Assembly (NCBI GenBank): GCA_001316125.1
Contig: BBCS01000016.1
Span: forward strand, 1 to 30,611
DNA from: Vulcanisaeta distributa JCM 11213
Lineage (GTDB): Archaea; Thermoproteota; Thermoprotei; Thermoproteales; Thermocladiaceae
DNA length: 30,611 bases
Direction: 5' to 3'
Shown: piece by piece, positions 1-11,310 of the stretch
Layout of the letters: each line of letters begins with the position of its first letter
Position numbering within the stretch: position 1 is the first letter of the stretch
Translations under genes and position numbers: made by a program
Notes under the pieces: model-generated
What the model was told of the DNA's origin: nothing
The model's input: the letters and a program-made list of their open reading frames with translations, nothing else
The model's database searches: none

Positions 1-937
1 TCCCAAACATCATTAATTCAATGTTAATCCTTAAAATAAGCATTATACGCATGGTGGCCTCCCTAAACACCTCATGAATGGGTCTACCATTTAATGGGCC
101 TTGGGGGGACGCCAGGTCTCCTAATCAATGGTTTCGTGAGTCTCTCGGGGGGGCTATTTACGTATTGATAACCAAACTTACCCTTAACGCATAGCTTGCC
201 CTCATTTGCGGGTCCATAGGCGCCTCTAGCCCAGACAACCTTGCCATCCTTAATTCCGTACTCAACCTGGCACCCAGTGCCGCAGTATGGGCATGTAGTC
301 TCAACAACCTTATCTGCGGGTACCCAATCCTTTTCCATTAATGCCCCCCCGGTTGGGCATGCATCAACACATGCACCACAGCTGACGCAACTTGACATAC
401 CCATTGGGGTGTCAAGGTCGAAACCAACCCTAGTACCAGATCCTCTACCTATGACCGCTATAACATCATTATTCTGGTCAACGCCGCAGGCAATTACGCA
501 CTTCCTACACATTACGCAGGCCGATGGGTTGAATATTATTGCTGGGTGTGTATCATCAACCTTGGTGTCCGGTATTACTGGCGCTGGTTCGAGGCCGTAT
601 TTAACCGCGTAATCACATATCCTACACCTCATCTGCTCCTCCTTACTCCTGTGGGTATGATTCTTCAGTAAGAGCCTTAGTAAGGTCTTCCTAGCCTCAG
701 TGGCTCTCGCGCTCTCAGTCTCAATCCTCATGCCCTCGGATACCTTGGTTATGCATGATGCATTAGCCTACCATTAACCTCAACGACACATATCCTGCAG
801 GAGCCATTCGCAAATCCCTCGTAGTAACACAGCGTTGGTATTTCAATGCCATATCTCCTGGCCAGGTTTAGTATGGTCTCTCCCTCGAAGGTCTCGACCT
901 CCTTACCGTTTAGTATTACCTTAACCATACCCATCAC
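1..937 (-). CDS. FdhA/NuoG-like molybdopterin and iron-sulfur protein, partial and frameshifted
   Basis: N-terminal part of a formate-dehydrogenase alpha or NuoG-like subunit; its 3-prime end lies beyond the left edge or is lost. Reading from 937 there is a plant-type [2Fe-2S] domain (CYYEGFANGSCRICVVEVNG), then two ferredoxin-type [4Fe-4S] clusters (CVMCRKCVIAC and CVSCGACVDACP), then the first Mo/W-bisMGD cluster motif CPYCGTGC. It would pass electrons between a molybdopterin site and the neighbouring NuoEF-like subunit. Two one-base breaks are clear: near 760 (a G seems missing before the conserved CITKVSEG stretch) and in the G6 run 103-108, after which the frame gives GPLNGRPIHEVFREAT. 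The GTG start at 937 overlaps the TGA of the upstream gene (GTGATG), so the two are translationally coupled. Left of about position 60 the family signal fades. Confidence 0.8.
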
Positions 938-2505
938 CTAAAATGAACACCAGCCCTGCAGACACCTTTCACGTGCTCCTCAAACTCATCCCTGAATTGG
1001 GTAAGTGCGTCAAGGAATACCTTACCGGCGGACATGCCTAAACCGCAGAGTGAGGTTTCCATCATCGTCTTCGCCACAGTCTCGGCCCATCTAAGATCCT
1101 CCTCACTCGCCTTACCCGTGCTAATCCTTTCAAGAACTTCGACCAGCTCCCTAGTACCTAGCCTACACGGTTCACACCTACCGCACGACTCATGGGAGAA
1201 GAACCTCTCAACCTCAAGCATTACATCAACAATGCACCTATTGTTAGATAGGGCTATGATTACGCCAGGCCCAAGGAAGACACCAAGTTTCCTCGTCTCC
1301 TCAGGCGTAAGCCTTACCCTAATCCTTGAGGAGTGAATAAGACCCGAGGAGACCCCGCCGACGAAGGCAGCCTTAACGTTTTCCTCCTTAACCCCTGCCT
1401 TTGCTAACAATTCGTTAAGACCTACCGTGAGCTTCTCCCTATAGAGGCCTGGCTTATCAACATCGCCTGTAACGCAGAAGTACTTCTCAATGGTTATTTC
1501 CTTACCCTCATAGTAATTACTAAGGAGTACAGGTGCCGCCGCAACGACCTCAACGTTAATCACGGATGTGGGCTTACCGAATAAACCAGCCTCGGTGGGG
1601 GGGTCTGGAGGTCTTAATCGGGGCTCGCCCCCTATTACCCTCAAGCGAATTTATTAATGCCGTTTCCTCACCAACGATGTATGGAGAACCAACTAACGAG
1701 ACCGTAACAGTAGGTAACCTATTAATTAGGCCCCTACTCGCTAAAAATGGTCTTAACTCATCAAGTGCCTTCTTAATCATTGTCCTGGCATTTCTAAACC
1801 TCTCATTAACTGCGATTATAACCTCATCAACGTTAAGGGCGAGTGATAGTAATAACGCACCCTCAAGCAATTGGTGGGTATTCCTCTCCATTATCAACTA
1901 TCCTTAAAGCCGCCGGGCTCACCCTCATGACCATTAACAATTAGGTACTTAGGCCTATTAACACTATCGGCTAGGGCCTTAAATCTACCTAGGGCACCAC
2001 CGCCTAGTAGGCCTGCCTTAACGAGTAATTCAAGTATGAAGAGCTTATTGCCTTCGCTGAGGAATTTCTCGAAGTACTTATAGCCGCCCCCCCTCGCTAT
2101 GTACTTATCGAGAGGCTCGTATTGTGATTCAACATAATCACTACCTGACTCCTCGATTTCCCTGAATTCGCCATTAACAAACGTGTAGTACTTATCACCC
2201 ATCCTAATCACTGGACCTTTATCACAATAACCGAGGCAGTACGTTATTGAGTACTTAACACCACGCCTTTCTAATTCCTTAACGACTTCTCTAGCTCCCT
2301 TTAGTATGCATGGAAGGCCCATGCAGGCCTGGACCTCTGAGTAGTCATGGAAGTAGAATGTGGATAATGTCTTAACCGTTGATGGGGGTAGGTTATATTT
2401 ATCGGCAATTTTCTTAAGCTCGTCATCCGATGTGACCCTCCTTTCAATTATCTCCTTACTCGCCTCACGCAATCTCGTCCTATAATCCATGTAGGAAAGA
2501 CCCAT
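934..2505 (-). CDS. Fused NuoE-NuoF-like (HoxF-type) subunit, frameshifted
   Basis: Diaphorase-type subunit expected to hold FMN and iron-sulfur clusters and exchange electrons with NAD(P)H in a formate dehydrogenase or related complex. The NuoE part has the thioredoxin-like [2Fe-2S] cysteines CMGLPC and CLGYC; it runs straight into a NuoF part with EGEPGGFKD, the flavin/NADH region GEETALINSLEG and a C-terminal [4Fe-4S] motif SCGRCEPCRLG plus a later SLCG. About 520 codons. One-base breaks lie near 1906 (GG read as G) and in the C5 run 1628-1632 (four needed). The usual glycine-rich NADH loop near the NuoF start is poorly conserved here, so NAD use is uncertain. ATG 2490 sits about 28 bases from a TATA-like TTTAAA and may be the real leaderless start. 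The 3-prime end overlaps the FdhA/NuoG-like gene. Confidence 0.82.
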
Positions 2506-2586
2506 CGGGGGGGCTTTAAAGGTATTTCGGGACCGTGATGTGTAGTGGGTTATTAGGCTTAGTTATTTTGAGTAATTGGGTGTTAA

Positions 2587-2949
2587 ATGCTGGGTTCATG
2601 GGTTATTAATGATATGGTTAGGATCGTTAGGATAAACAATTACGCGGATCTCAATAAGGTACTCATCGATTTAGGACCCGGCGAATGCGCATTACTACTT
2701 ACTAAGCAGGCTGATGACTCACTAAGACACGTGGATGGCATTACCACGGTATTACTGAGGAGTATTAAGGATAAGACCGAGGTTGATTACCTACTTGCCG
2801 CCGGTAATAAGGTGCTTTGTATATCCATGGATGGGTTTGGCCTACTCAGTGAGTACGCACTGTCGAGGCTTAAGTACGTAATAATAACCCGCCAACCCTC
2901 AGAATCGGATACAAAGCTCTTCAGGATATTACTAAACATAACTCAATAA
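2587..2949 (+). CDS. Hypothetical protein, 120 aa
   Basis: Intact reading frame on the strand opposite to the flanking formate dehydrogenase genes. I do not recognise the family. The protein is soluble-looking, with alternating hydrophobic strands and charged turns, and no cysteine motif or membrane segment. ATG 2587 lies about 22 bases after a TATA-like stretch near 2560-2568, compatible with a leaderless start; ATG 2614 is an alternative that would remove nine residues. Codon use (AGG arginine, GTT/GTA valine) resembles its neighbours, which supports it being real. Its position between the two halves of the redox cluster suggests a maturation or regulatory role, but nothing in the sequence shows this. 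Confidence 0.6.
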   Translation: MLGSWVINDMVRIVRINNYADLNKVLIDLGPGECALLLTKQADDSLRHVDGITTVLLRSIKDKTEVDYLLAAGNKVLCISMDGFGLLSEYALSRLKYVIITRQPSESDTKLFRILLNITQ

Positions 2950-3063
2950 TTCATTATAATTCATACATGTCTGAAGCCACATCCTCTTTATCGCACTTAC
3001 CTTATCAAAGTCTTTATCCTCACTGACGAATACCCATAGCATTCTCAGCCATTCATAATTTCA

Positions 3064-5052
3064 TTAAACTGGTAATATGTCCACAGGTGTTACCTTGTAC
3101 CTCGGCGTCTTCACGTAGGGGGGGTCAAACTCTGTGCAAACCACATAATTTATCCTTGAATCATGCATATATGCGAAGACCACGCCCCCTGGGTACATCA
3201 TTGCTTATCAATGCCCTGAAGGTACCCTCACCGCAGTTGGATACCAGCTTTACTAATTGACCATTGCGTATACCTAGTGCCTTTGCGTCTTCAGGATTTA
3301 TGGCAATGCTTGTCTCGAATTTGCCACTAATCCTCCTAATCTCATTATCCGTGTTGTACCTAAGCACGCTCCTACCAGTAACCAGTATGAACCTCTTACC
3401 GCCAGTATTTACCGGCTTATACTCAACGCTAAAGAACCTCGCCTTACCGCTTGGCGTCAGAAATCTCTCAGAGTACAGGTGAGGCGTATTCTCTGGTATT
3501 CTCGAATCTTTCGTTGAGTCCATAATATCCTCAAGCGACACACTCCTCATTATAGGCACCACCTGACGCATTTCATTGAATACGGTCTTCGGGTCGTTAC
3601 TAAATCCCTTAAGGCCGAAGGCATTGGCTAACTCGAATATTATTTCATAGTCAGGCTTAGCCTCGCCGGGTGGATCCCTAACCTTGTATCTCCACTTGAC
3701 TAATCTATCTAGCTTAGTACGGAGCCCTCCCTCTCGATCCAGAGCGCCGCTGGTAGGACGTAGTGGGCGAACTCCGCAGTTTCGCTCATGGCTATGTCCT
3801 GAACCACCAATAGTCTAGGTTGCTTAGGAACTCCTCAACCTACGCCTATTGGGTAGTGAAGCCACTATGTTAAAGCCCATTAGGTACATGCCCCTAATAC
3901 CGCTGTTCTCGTTATACACCGCGTCTATTAGCGATAGGCCTGGCTTAGTCGGTGGCGTGAAGCCCATATCTCAGCGAGTTTTTTGGCGTTCTCCTCATTA
4001 ATAGGTAGGCCACCTGGGAATGCGTCTGGCTTCAGGATGTCGCCGGAGCCCTGCACGTTCGTCTGGCCCCCCCTATAGACAATGACACCGCCACCCTCAA
4101 TACCCATGTTGCCCGTTAATAAGGCGAGGGCTATGTAAGACTTAATGCCGTCGACGCCTGACGACTGCGACATGCCGAGGCCCCCCCACGTGAATAATAC
4201 GGGCTTTGTGGCTATTAATTGAGCAAACTTAAGTATTAAGTCCCTAGGCACGCCCGTGATTTTCTCTGCATCGTTAATTGAGTACTTACTAACCACCTTA
4301 GCGTATTCCTCGAAGTTCTCGGTCCTATTAACTATGAAGCCTCTATCGATGAGCTCGTTATTGATTAGGTAATTGGCCACCGCATTGAATAGGTAAACCT
4401 CTGTGGAGGGTATTGGCCTGAGGTGCAGGTCTGCCATCTTTGCTGTTGCGGTTGTCCTGGGGGGGTCTATGACCACTATCTTAGTACCATTCCTCTTGGC
4501 CTCAATTAAGTACTGGGAAAGTACTGGGTGGTTGTCCGTTATTGATTCGCCAGTTATTACAACGACCTTCGCCTTAGGTATCTCATTAACTGAGTTTGCG
4601 CTACCGCCATAGCCGAGCATGTCTTTAAGGGCTTGGCTGATGGATCATGGCAGAGCCTCGCGCATGAATCAACGTTATTCGTACCGAGCGCTCTAGCTAA
4701 CTTCTGGAATAGGTAAACCTCCTCAAGCGTGTTTCTGCAGCCGCCGTAAAAGGCAGAGCCTCTGGACCGTATTTCTCCTTAATCTCCTTCATCTTATGAA
4801 CTATTTCACTAATGGCTTCATTCCACGATATCCTAACGAACTCGCCATTAACCCTCTTCATTGGTATAACAACCTATCGGTTGTGTCAAGGAGCTTTATT
4901 GATGAAGCGCCCTTACCACATAGATGCCCATGAGAGACCGGGTGGCCTTTAAAACCTTTAAATCCAATTATTTTCCCAGCATCATCAATAGTTATCTCAA
5001 TACCGCACCCAACACCACAGTACGGGCATATCGTAATCATAGACCTGGACAT
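3064..5052 (-). CDS. fdhA: Formate dehydrogenase alpha subunit (FdhA type), multiply frameshifted
   Basis: Molybdopterin oxidoreductase of the formate dehydrogenase branch. In order: [4Fe-4S] motif CPYCGVGC at the N-terminus, then CGKG, the Mo/W ligand cysteine in ARLCHDPS (the place of selenocysteine in FdhF enzymes), GYGGSANS, the [12 protein letters not shown] motif typical of FdhA, the EREGS motif of the second cofactor domain, and a C-terminal dinucleotide-binding domain with [10 protein letters not shown]. Full length is about 660 residues. At least eight one-base breaks occur, for example near 3720, 3830, 3963, 4632, 4760 and 4870 and in the C5 run 3185-3189; repairing the last one extends the protein to a TAA at 3064 with a family-like end ([12 protein letters not shown]). 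The breaks look technical because every segment is conserved. Start 5052 is about 30 bases from an A/T-rich TATA-like box near 5083. Confidence 0.85.
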
Positions 5053-5128
5053 ACCAATCAGGCATAGTATTCATGAGGTATTTAAAATGACTATATTTGC
5101 GTTCATTAGCTATATTTACCTAGAAAAG

Positions 5129-5146
5129 TATATAAAAGTATATAAG
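5129..5146 (+). promoter_or_regulatory. TATA-box region of the YaaH-type gene
   Basis: A strong A/T stretch (TATATAAAAGTATATAAG) lies about 27 bases before GTG 5169, the spacing expected for a leaderless archaeal transcript. A separate TATTTAAAAT near 5080 would serve the divergent formate dehydrogenase gene. The 142-base gap 5053-5194 holds nothing else that I can see. Confidence 0.6.
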
Positions 5147-5168
5147 TGCTATTAAGACTGTAAGCACC

Positions 5169-5759
5169 GTGCAAGCATACTGCCACCGGTTGCCGTGGGG
5201 TTCTTCGGCCTGGGTATTGGTTATCTGGTATATGGTGGTATGGGCCTGTTTTACCCGACAAAAACCGATGAATCCACTAATAAGTCGCTTGCCGTATGGG
5301 GCCTTTGGATGCCGGGTTTTATGCAGTTCCTGACGGGTATATACATATTAATTGCCATTTCCATATATAGGGAGCTACCGTCAGTATTTTACATGGCTGG
5401 GGGTTGCCTTCACGGCCTATGGAGTCCACTGGTTCGCCCTCGGTTGGAAGAGGTACATCGGTTCAAGTAACCTACCGGATGCCTTCATGGCGTTGGGTTT
5501 CCTCGTAATGAGCGTGCTTGGTGCTTTCGTGTTTGGCTACGTGCATGATTACCCAGTGATGATCCTATTCATAATACTAACCCTCGTCTATGCCACAGAA
5601 GCGCCGGCTAGGTTCTTGAATTCACCAACGCTCAGTAGGTTGGTGTCGTTATGGCAGTTCATAGGTGGTTGGTGGTTGATGTACCTGACAATCGCCGCCG
5701 TGGTTGACCTAGCCTGGGCCTGTCATTACCTGTATGAGAGATTGAGCCGCAATTACTAA
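5169..5759 (+). CDS. GPR1/FUN34/YaaH-family membrane transporter, frameshifted
   Basis: Six-helix membrane protein of the acetate/succinate transporter family; expected to move a small monocarboxylate across the cytoplasmic membrane. The N-terminal segment LPPVAVGFFGLGIGYLVYGG corresponds to the family's NPAPLGL-type first helix, and further hydrophobic segments follow to the C-terminus (YLTIAAVVDLAWACHYLYE). About 195 residues, normal for the family. A clear break lies in the G5 run near 5400: with four G the frame reads FYMAGVAFTAYGVHWFALGW. The start is uncertain: GTG 5169 has the right spacing to the TATA box but needs a further one-base change to join the GTG-frame at 5195. Next to formate dehydrogenase genes it could carry formate or acetate, which is inference. 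Confidence 0.75.
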
Positions 5760-5812
5760 TTAAAAATTTAATTAGGTTTGTTTGATTGTTAGTTAACGCT
5801 TATATTTCAGGC

Positions 5813-7194
5813 ATGAACACGATATCCGTGCTGAGTGAGTTAATGAGCAAGTGGGGGGGCTTTAAGGAGTTTGATCTAGTGTATATTCACCTTAGGGATG
5901 GCACGTCATTAAATGGCGTGGTACTGCCTAGGCCTGGCGTTGGTGATCCTGATGTATTGATTTTAAAGCTCGATAATGGCTACAACGTGGGCATTCACGC
6001 CAGTAATATTGAGAAGGTGGAGGTTAAGGGCCATGTTGAGTCGAAGGGCGCGGTGTCCATTCCAATTGGTCGGTTCGTTAAGGCAGAGTCCACGGGCTAC
6101 CCAGAGTTAGGCTTGTGGCTACGGGTGGCACGATAATGTCCAAGGTGGATTATAGGACTGGCGCCGTATACCCGAGCTTTAGTCTCGAGGACTTGTACGC
6201 AATGTATCCTGAGGTTAAGGGTATAGCGGATATTGAACTCCTCAATCTAATGGCTATATTCAGCGAGGACATGACGCCGAGGAGGTGGGCTGAAATTGCT
6301 GAGGCCGCTTACAAGGCGTTCCTCGACGGCGTCTTCGGAGTCGTCGTACTTCACGGCACTGACACCATGCACTACACAGCCGCCGCATTATCCTTCGCAA
6401 TCAGGAATCCCCCCCCGGGCCCAATAGCCCTTGTTGGCTCACAAAGGAGTAGTGACAGACCGTCGAGCGACGCCTTTGAGAACATGCTAGCTGCTGTACT
6501 CGTTGGCGCCAGGCGCCCTTCGCGGGTTCTTACGTTGTAATGCATGCATCAACGAATGATGGGTTAATAGCGGTTCATAGGGGGGGGACGAGGGTTAGGA
6601 AAATGCACACGTCTAGAAGGGACACGTTCATCAGTATTAATGATAAGCCCGTGGCGTACGTGAATATAGATAAGCTCGAGATAGTACTGAACACAAATAA
6701 TTACATCCCTAAGTCCAAGGTGGAAGAAGCAGTATTGATGAATAAGTTTGATGAGAGGACAGCCCTAATCAAGTTTTACCCTGGTATGGATCCAGAGATA
6801 CTGCACTTCCTAATTGATAAGGGTTACCACGCATTGTAATTGAGGGCACGGGGGGGTTTGGGCACGTTAGGGAGGAATTCCTTGACCCAATCAAGAGGGC
6901 TATTGATAGTGGCATACCTGTGGTAATTACAAGCCAGACGATATTTGGTAGGGTTAACCTGAACGTCTATAGGAGGGGGGGCGTGGAGTTGCTTAAGCTT
7001 GGTGTTATACCCGCGGAGGACATGATACCGGAGGTCGCTTTCGTAAAGCTCTCCTGGGTGCTGGGACAAACCAGGGATATGAATGAGGTAAGAAGGTTAA
7101 TGCTAACGCCCATGGCCGGCGAATTAAACCCAAGGAGTGACGTGTACATACATACTTGGACCTGAACTACCCAGGAAGTGAGTACAATGAGTAA
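5813..7194 (+). CDS. gatD: Glu-tRNA(Gln) amidotransferase subunit D, frameshifted
   Basis: Asparaginase-like subunit of the archaeal GatDE enzyme, which releases ammonia from glutamine or asparagine and feeds it to GatE to turn Glu-tRNA(Gln) into Gln-tRNA(Gln). The N-terminal AnsA-like domain has the DGYNVGI-type region (KLDNGYNVGI). The catalytic domain has both threonines (TGGTI and HGTDTM), GSQRSSDRPSSDA, and MHTSRRDTF; the end has RLMLTPMAGELNPRSDVY. About 460 residues. One-base losses break it near 6112 (GGCCTT read as GGCTT), 6512 (C4 read as C3), 6836 (GG read as G) and 7152. G or C runs at 5853, 6409, 6580, 6850 and 6975 each add one residue relative to family consensus. ATG 5813 is preferred over TTG 5786. 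GatE is not in the window. Confidence 0.92.
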
Positions 7195-7230
7195 TTCTAT
7201 ATTGAGTAACTGAAAATACCTTCACCGAAA

Positions 7231-7929
7231 TTACCCAATCCTAACTTCGAGCAGACCCACTGGAGTCAATGTCCAATCCCTCATCAGTACTAATTTATAC
7301 GCCAGGGCCTTAACTCCATGCTCAATGGCATATCTAAGTGATTCCGAGAATTTAGGATCAAGTGCTGTATTTGGCATGAAGACAACAGCCCCCCCTGACC
7401 TAAGCACTAGGAATAGTACGTAGGCCTCATAACCAAGCTCTAACGCCCTAACTAACTCATGCATGTGTCTCGCACCACGCGCTGTTGGTGCGTCAGGGAA
7501 CTTAGCAATCCCGCCCTCCTCCAGAGTCACGCCCTTAACCTCAACAAGGGCGTAGCCACCACTTGGTGACTTAAGTAGTAGGTCGAACCTACCATTACCA
7601 AAACTCGGCTCTTTTCTAACCACATCATAACCACTTAATACGTAGCCATTCTTTATAAGCCAGACGGCGATATCATTATGTATTGCTGAGTTCACAAGTA
7701 CTAATTCATTACCCAGGTCAACAGCTGTTAAGTAAAACCTTGTCTTACCCATAGGCTTTGAATATGCGAAGAACCTAACACCAGGTTTAAGGAGTTCCGT
7801 CAACCTACCTGGATCATGAATATGTATGAGTTCCTCCCTGCCATTAATAACGCCAACACCAACGAACCTATTTAACCTCTTGATGAAAAATCCCTCAGCG
7901 TCTGGTTTCTTAATGGTGTACTTAATCAC
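7231..7929 (-). CDS. sfsA: SfsA family protein
   Basis: Intact 232-residue SfsA homologue (sugar fermentation stimulation protein). The family has an OB-like N-terminal part and a PD-(D/E)XK-like nuclease fold and binds DNA; its cellular role is not settled. Visible motifs are HDPGRLTELL near residue 38, the nuclease-like core GRFDLLL and VEVKGVTL (acidic residue and E-x-K), followed by KFPDAPTARGARHMHEL, which is the family signature. The gene starts with GTG; a GGTGGTGG stretch just upstream could act as a Shine-Dalgarno sequence, which helps fix this start. The C7 run 7389-7395 puts two glycines where one would be expected (RSGGAVV). It is followed on the same strand by no close gene; the DUF2079 gene upstream is 51 bases away and could be co-transcribed. 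Confidence 0.93.
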   Translation of the reverse strand: MIKYTIKKPDAEGFFIKRLNRFVGVGVINGREELIHIHDPGRLTELLKPGVRFFAYSKPMGKTRFYLTAVDLGNELVLVNSAIHNDIAVWLIKNGYVLSGYDVVRKEPSFGNGRFDLLLKSPSGGYALVEVKGVTLEEGGIAKFPDAPTARGARHMHELVRALELGYEAYVLFLVLRSGGAVVFMPNTALDPKFSESLRYAIEHGVKALAYKLVLMRDWTLTPVGLLEVRIG

Positions 7930-7980
7930 TAAGCCACCACCTACGCTAAAAGCCTAAATTATCAAATTTTATTAACTCTA

Positions 7981-10074
7981 TTATGAATTAATTTGATTAA
8001 TTACCACGCCATTAAAGTATACGCCAGTTATTCCAGTCATATTTATGCACCTAAGCATTATTGGGTTCTCAGAAACGTTATTAATGATTAATGTTAACGT
8101 CACACCAACCCACTCATTCGGCTCTTTAAAGTAGGAACAGAGTATTGGCATTGATGAATATACTTGTGAACCAACTATATTTGATGCTTGTAAGATACCT
8201 ATTGTACCATTACAGGGCTTTGTAATCATGAAGTACGCGGTTATATTGTAAATACCCGGTAATAATGTTAGGTAAAACGGACCAACCCAGAAGGTTCCTA
8301 TATTCCCACCTTGCCAGTAATACGCAGAGTCTTGATCACTATTGAGCATCTCAACAGTCGTTCCAGACCATAACTGGAACTTACTTGCAGGTATTACGTA
8401 ATTAGTGAGCGGCTCATAAATTATAGGCTTCCCATGATAACCCTTCTTAAATAGATAAATACCATCGATGGCTGCTAGTAACCCATAACCCTGAATCTCA
8501 GCCTTTAATAACCCTGCCATAGAACCTCTACTGCTGATTGTCATTAATATATAGGTTGCATTTATATTAAGCACATACTCATTATAATTGGGAATTGACA
8601 TTGGGAATACATATGCATTTAACCTGTTTGCGAGGTGAGGAAAAATACTATCGGTCGTTAATACGGATGCATTACTAGGTATTAACTTAATGACTGAATC
8701 AATAGCCTTAACACTTGCTGAATTAAGGCGCCATACGAATATGTACAGGTTTTGTGGGGCTATGGGGCTTAATGGGTTATATAGTATGAATAATAGTATG
8801 CCAATGATTAATGATGAAACTAATACATGCTTAGCATATCGCTTAATATGATTAATACCCATTACATATGCCACAAATAATTGAGGTGTCACGTACATTG
8901 TGTATTGAAGACCTAGTGAATAGTAGGAGGCGTATGTTGATAAGAGGGAGAAGGCGGTGTATGGAATCATTGGTAATAGCCATAATGGTGATAATAACGA
9001 TGGGAATAGAGGCGCCCCCAAGTATTACGTAGTACATTATTTTTTGCCTAATATTCGTAAGAACTGACTGCCTAACAAATACCCAATACTTCATGGCATA
9101 CCGTATGAAGTTGATTGGATTACCAGATAGCTAGCTATTGTGGATGGGTTATAGACTGCAAATGATGACTTATAGGATTAATTAATCCCATGATCTTTGG
9201 CGTTATCATTATGTATAGGATAATTATCGCGCCCATTAAAATCACGTACATCACGTATCTGCTCAATTCCTTACCCCTAATAAGCATGTACGTTATTGGT
9301 ATGATCATTGTTAGGGCAATTATTGGTGTATACTCAATAATCATGAGAAATAGTATCATTGACATCATAGCTGGCACCCACCTCTTCATCAGTATTAATA
9401 ATACAGTGGTGATGTAGAGTAATGATATGAAAACCTCAACGTGAAAATCGAAGTAAAGGGGGACTTGCTACGCCCGGGTTAAGTAAGTATATTAATGAAG
9501 TTACGAAGGCAATATTCCTATTATTTGTTAATTGCATGCTCATGATGTATAGCGGTATTACAGGTATGTAAAGTAAAATAGCTTGTATTGTTAGTAGTGT
9601 TGTTGGGTGTGGGTTTAGGTAGTATATTGGTACTAGTGTGAATAGTATTGGTGAGAAGTGGGTTCCTAGGAAGCTTCCACTTGGGTTTACATAAAGTTCA
9701 ACAGTATAATAAAACAGCTTATGATAAAAAGCAGTACTAAACAAAGCCTGCTCAAAAATACCCAAATCCCAGGCATAAGCATCATACACAAGATACTTAA
9801 TGTAGGATAATAAGGACCCTAGTACTATGAATAACGCCGTTATGGAGACTATGACTAGGAAGTGCTTATCTTCATGTATTAATCTAATTATTTTATATAT
9901 AGTTGGCATTAACAACATGATTAGGCCTATTATGAATATGGCTGATGATATTTTCTCAAGGGTCTCATAGAGACCTAGCGATATGATGCCAAGATATCCT
10001 AGGGTCCAAAATAAATAGAATGGTATTATCAGAGGTATGCCTATCAATAAATGGATTTTATTGTTCAATTTCAC
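7981..10074 (-). CDS. DUF2079 multi-pass membrane protein, frameshifted
   Basis: Large predicted membrane protein, about 695 residues, with many hydrophobic helices in the first two thirds and a soluble C-terminal domain rich in beta-type sequence. The DUF2079 signature is clear: AWDLGIFEQALFS, then GTHFSPILFTLVPIYYL, and, after repairing the frame, FDFHVEVF. The family is distantly related to GT-C glycosyltransferases, so transfer of a lipid-linked sugar is possible; function is not known. Breaks: G5 run 9458-9462 (four needed), a region near 9130, near 9090, and C5 run 9015-9019 (four needed to join GG to APLFPSLL). All segments keep the family pattern, so the gene is treated as one. No signal peptide separate from the first helix. 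Confidence 0.8.
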
Positions 10075-10132
10075 GACAAAGTAAAACTGAATGAAATACT
10101 TAAACCTAACGCATTAATTAATACCTAGCCAA

Positions 10133-11310
10133 TCACTCATGTGGCTTATCCACCGATTTAACGTACCTCCTCAGGAATACTAGTGCTATTATTACTGGTG
10201 GTATTAATACAATGAACGTATTCCTAATCCCTATTAAATCCGCTACGTAACCCGTTATTGTCGGTGTTACTATGCCTATGAGCATCATAAATGAGAAGAA
10301 TAGGCTATTTGCGGTGTTCCTATGCTGGGGGGGTTTGAAGGCCCTCGATATAGACACCACGGAAAGCGGATAGGTGGTACCATGCGGTATGCCCAGTATT
10401 AACAGGGCTATAGCATAGATCAATGGGCTGTTCGTGAGCACTATTAATAATACACCGATTACTGTCATAGTAACAGCACTAGCCATGTAGGGCCATAACC
10501 TCTCTGCAGGCCTTATCGATAAGTAAAGCCTGCCGAGGAATGACGTTACGAAGAATAGTGAGAAGAGAACCTCAACCATTGAGTAGCTAACGCCGAAGGA
10601 GTCCTTGGCGTATATACCGCCAAATGCCATTAGGAAGGAGAAGACCACGTTATACGTGGCTATGTTCAGTACTGCCGCTATGAAGCCTGGATTTGAAATG
10701 ACCTCAGACGTACTAATCACTGTATTACCACTCACGTTCTCTTCAGGGAACCTAACAAATGGGGGGGTTATGGCAAGGGCTAGGATTGGGAATACCGTGA
10801 AGAATATGAAGGACTCCCTAAGTCCGTAGTACTTAAGTATTAATGACTCGATCGCCGGGCCAAGTATGAGACTTACGCTTAGGGCCAACGTGTAAATGTT
10901 GAGTAATCTCTCCCTAGCCCTCCTATCTGGTAGTAGGCTTGCCGACGTTATGACATTGGGCATGAGAAAGCCTAGGGCAAAACCAGCCACTGCAGATAAT
11001 AGCCAAACCGTGATTGGCGATGACAGCCAGAACAATGGAAATGTGGCTGCGTAAATAACTGATGACACTATGAAGGCGATTCTCCTACGGCATGCCCTAA
11101 GCCTCGAATTTATTAGGCCACTGCTTATGAAGGTCATTAATGAGATTAGGCCGATAAGATGCCCACCAAGGTATTGCTAAAGTGAAAGTTATACCTGGCC
11201 AACAGTGGTATGGTGGTCATGAGCATGTTATTTGAGGCCCTAATGGCTATGGTTAACGGCACTATTATGGAAATAGCCTGAATCAAGCCTAGGTACTGCC
11301 CTCTCGTCAT
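10133..11310 (-). CDS. MFS transporter, frameshifted near N-terminus
   Basis: Major facilitator transporter of about 390 residues with about 12 hydrophobic segments. Between helices 2 and 3 the basic loop (INSRLRACRRRIAF) resembles the MFS A-motif position. A one-base loss near 11152 splits the first 50 residues (MTRGQYLGLIQAISI onward) from the rest; adding an A restores ILIGLISLMTF. G runs at 10327 and 10761 add an extra proline each. Its ATG at 11310 overlaps the TGA of the upstream solute-binding-like gene (ATGA), so the two are co-translated, which suggests a shared substrate. Substrate cannot be read from sequence. Confidence 0.83.

Noticed and set aside
241..612. Plus-strand open frame opposite the FdhA/NuoG-like gene
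   Set aside because: It is the antisense of conserved iron-sulfur motifs and has no family resemblance; the same holds for other long antisense frames such as 13394-13738 and 20236-20589.
4600..4700. Selenocysteine in the formate dehydrogenase
   Set aside because: The active-site position reads TGC (cysteine) in ARLCHDPS, with no TGA at that place.
3064..5052. Decayed formate dehydrogenase pseudogene
   Set aside because: All segments keep catalytic and binding motifs across at least eight breaks, and unrelated essential genes show the same rate of breaks.
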